Assembly: GCA_007128755.1 (NCBI GenBank)
Contig: SKWV01000319.1
Span: 1 to 7,745, forward strand
Reading direction: 5' to 3'
DNA length: 7,745 nucleotides
Origin: Trueperaceae bacterium
GTDB taxonomy: Bacteria; Deinococcota; Deinococci; Deinococcales; Trueperaceae
The translations under genes were made by a program, and so were the position numbers. Numbering within the stretch: the first letter of the stretch is position 1; every line of letters begins with the position of its first letter. The notes beneath the pieces are model-generated. The model saw nothing but the letters and a program-made list of their open reading frames with translations. It did not search any database and was not told the origin of the DNA. Positions 6,391 through 7,745 of the stretch are shown here, piece after piece.

Positions 6391-7100
6391 GGCCCACGGC
6401 GACGACGAGGCAGGGGCCACGCGGCGACGCAGGGCCCCGCATCCTCGCCGTCGCCGACGCGGTCTCGCCGGTCGTCTACTCCGAGAACTTCCCCGCCAAC
6501 CTGCCACCGTTCGACGCGGTGCTGTGCGCCGGCGACCTGCCCGGCTACCTGCTCGAGTTCATGGCCACCAAGCTCCGCGTCCCGCCCGTCTACGTGATCG
6601 GCAACCACGGCAACGCCTACCTGAGGAGCGCCGACGAGCCGGACGAGGTCCGGTTGCCGGGCGGCTGCATCAACGCCCACCGCCGCGTGGTGGAGGTCGG
6701 TGGCCTGCTCGTCGCCGGTATCGAGGGGAGCGCCCGCTACCGCCCGGGACCGCACCAGTACACGGAGCGCGCGATGAGCGCCATGGTCGCGGCCCTCACG
6801 CCACGCCTGCTCCTCAACCGGCTGCGTCACGGCCGCGCGGTCGACGTGCTGCTCACCCATGCCCCCCCCAAGGGGCCTCACGAGGGGAGCGACTACGCCC
6901 ACCGCGGCGTGGCGGCCTTCAACCGCTTCCATCGTCTGTGGCGGCCACGCCTGCACGTCCACGGGCACGTCCACCTCTCGGGCGCCAACGCGCCGCGCGA
7001 GTACGTCACCGAGGACGGCGTGCGGGTCGTGAACGCCTACGAGTTCGCGCTCATCGACCTCGGGGCGCCGTCGACGGCGCCCACGCACGCCGGGGCGTGA
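6339..7100 (+). CDS. Calcineurin-like metallophosphoesterase, start uncertain
   Basis: The protein carries most of the metallophosphoesterase motifs, numbered from GTG 6339 (253 aa): D40 in VADAV (motif I), GD at 65-66 (GDLP), GNH at 88-90, TH at 173-174 (LLTHAPPKG) and GHVH at 209-212. Between them are EGSARYRPG (129-137) and a SDYAHRG segment, which I recall from a group of proteins in Chloroflexi and relatives that share the 'ADxV..' first motif. The physiological substrate is unknown. Motif I lacks the usual DxH histidine, and GNHD/E is GNHG. The domain clearly starts at RILAVAD (6438), but no ATG, GTG or TTG lies between 6342 and that point. GTG 6339 would overlap prfB by 52 nt and add an Arg-rich leader; CTG 6387, overlapping the prfB TGA, is the alternative. 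It lies downstream of prfB and is probably co-transcribed with it. Confidence 0.8.
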   Translation: MASERNAGGVRRCGRALRPTATTRQGPRGDAGPRILAVADAVSPVVYSENFPANLPPFDAVLCAGDLPGYLLEFMATKLRVPPVYVIGNHGNAYLRSADEPDEVRLPGGCINAHRRVVEVGGLLVAGIEGSARYRPGPHQYTERAMSAMVAALTPRLLLNRLRHGRAVDVLLTHAPPKGPHEGSDYAHRGVAAFNRFHRLWRPRLHVHGHVHLSGANAPREYVTEDGVRVVNAYEFALIDLGAPSTAPTHAGA

Positions 7101-7146
7101 GCGTGGCCCTGCGTGCGCGAGACACCGTCCCCGGGGGCGCGTGCCG

Positions 7147-7152
7147 TAGCAT
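7147..7152 (+). promoter_or_regulatory. -10 box for a probably leaderless ygfZ transcript
   Basis: TAGCAT (TANNNT) is followed by only 5 bp before ATG 7158, so transcription would begin at or next to the A of ATG. No Shine-Dalgarno is present before this ATG. Such -10-to-start spacing is the hallmark of leaderless genes, which are frequent in Deinococcus. No clear -35 is visible. Confidence 0.55.
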
Positions 7153-7157
7153 CGCGT

Positions 7158-7745
7158 ATGACACCGACTGATCCCGGCACGGCCGACGCTCGCGCGGCGG
7201 AGGCCGCGAGGGACGAGATCCCGAACCCCTGGAGCGCCGTCGTCGGCTCGTCGGCCCACGTCGCGAGCGGCCTCGTCGGCGTCGCCGACGGAGCGATCGC
7301 GCACCTCGGCGACGCCGCGGCCGAGACGCGGGCGCTGGCAGCGGGCGAGCCGGTCGTCGTGCCGCTGGTGCCCCACGGCGGGCTTCGCCTGCGCGGACCC
7401 GATCGGATCGACTTCCTCAACGCCCAGGTGAGCCACGACGTCCGGGCCCTCTCGGTCGGCGGCGCCCTCGGAGCGATGCTGCTCGACCACCGCGGCCGAC
7501 CGCAGGCCGACGTCACCGTCTTCCGGCGCGAGCACGAGCTCTACGTCGCCGTCGACGACGCTCGAGCGGAGCGCGTCCTGGCGTCGCTGCGCGCGCACCT
7601 CGTGTTCGACCAGGTGGAGATCGAGGACCAGAGCGCCATGCTGGCGGCCCTGGTGGTGAGCGGTCACGAGGCCGCGGGAGCGCTCGACGAGGCGCTCGGC
7701 GCACCGGCCGGCACCGCCGCCGCCGCGCTCGCGGCCGGGGCGGAC
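7158..7745 (+). CDS. ygfZ: YgfZ/GcvT-like folate-binding protein, N-terminal part (3' end outside window)
   Basis: The frame is open from ATG 7158 to the right edge (196 codons, no stop), so only the N-terminal part is present. YgfZ proteins bind tetrahydrofolate and help in iron-sulfur cluster assembly or repair; they share the aminomethyltransferase (GcvT) fold. The family core is visible: LRLRGPDRIDFLNAQVSHDV (76-95), the GAMLLDHRGRPQADVTVFR strand-turn segment (105-123), then ELYVAVDDARAERVLASLRA and the LVFDQVEIED segment. The decisive K-G-C-Y-x-G-Q-E signature would lie beyond the window, so YgfZ versus a GcvT relative rests on the N-terminal pattern. About 75 residues precede the core, longer than in E. 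coli YgfZ, beginning with an Ala/Asp-rich stretch and IPNPWSAVVG. ATG is chosen because the TAGCAT box lies just before it. Confidence 0.86.
   Translation, partial: MTPTDPGTADARAAEAARDEIPNPWSAVVGSSAHVASGLVGVADGAIAHLGDAAAETRALAAGEPVVVPLVPHGGLRLRGPDRIDFLNAQVSHDVRALSVGGALGAMLLDHRGRPQADVTVFRREHELYVAVDDARAERVLASLRAHLVFDQVEIEDQSAMLAALVVSGHEAAGALDEALGAPAGTAAAALAAGAD

Noticed and set aside
5931..7667. 578-codon minus-strand open frame across prfB, the metallophosphoesterase and ygfZ
   Set aside because: It is antisense to three genes with clear family motifs; its length is expected from a high-GC codon pattern.
1..7745. A hidden mobile element, CRISPR array, defence or toxin-antitoxin system
   Set aside because: No transposase, integrase, regular repeat-spacer array, terminal inverted repeats or unexplained gene was seen; nearly all sequence is assigned to recognised housekeeping genes.

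Overview
The window is an ordinary, very GC-rich (about 70% by eye) bacterial chromosome segment, packed with translation and housekeeping genes. It suggests a high-GC member of Deinococcota (Deinococcus/Truepera-like). The reasons are: (i) a membrane CdaA-type diadenylate cyclase with CdaR, followed by def and fmt, an arrangement I recall from Deinococcus; (ii) a peptide deformylase whose C-terminal helix resembles, from memory, the Thermus enzyme; (iii) TANNNT -10 boxes placed directly before genes, one of them positioned for leaderless transcription, which is common in Deinococcus; (iv) a prfB with the +1 frameshift site and a CdaA rather than DisA, both of which argue against Actinobacteria. 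No 16S rRNA or clade-specific marker is present, so this assignment is an inference.

Layout. At the left edge is the 3' part of a YlmH-like S4 RNA-binding protein (+). It converges on a five-gene minus-strand block running from about 5042 down to 384: cdaA (c-di-AMP synthase), cdaR (YbbR-domain membrane regulator), def (peptide deformylase), fmt (Met-tRNA formyltransferase) and der (two-domain ribosome-assembly GTPase). cdaA/cdaR and def/fmt share ATGA stop-start overlaps and fmt/der overlap by 8 nt. A 73-bp gap with a small hairpin separates cdaR from def. A 234-bp divergent region (5043-5276) separates cdaA from the plus-strand genes: prfB (release factor 2, in two reading frames joined by the canonical +1 programmed frameshift site), an unusual calcineurin-like metallophosphoesterase, and the start of a YgfZ/GcvT-like folate-binding protein that runs off the right edge.

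How the genes fit together. Fmt and Def are the two ends of the N-formylmethionine cycle, Der matures the 50S subunit, RF2 terminates at UGA/UAA, and YlmH-type S4 proteins act on the ribosome, including ribosome quality control. CdaA/CdaR make c-di-AMP, which controls potassium/osmotic and envelope homeostasis in other bacteria. I see no mobile element, CRISPR array, RNA gene or defence/biosynthetic cassette, and no convincing undescribed system. The points most worth a second look are the prfB recoding site with its TTG start, the leaderless-type ygfZ promoter, the cdaA leader, the metallophosphoesterase with altered motifs and an unclear start, and a duplicated 24-bp segment at the end of der.
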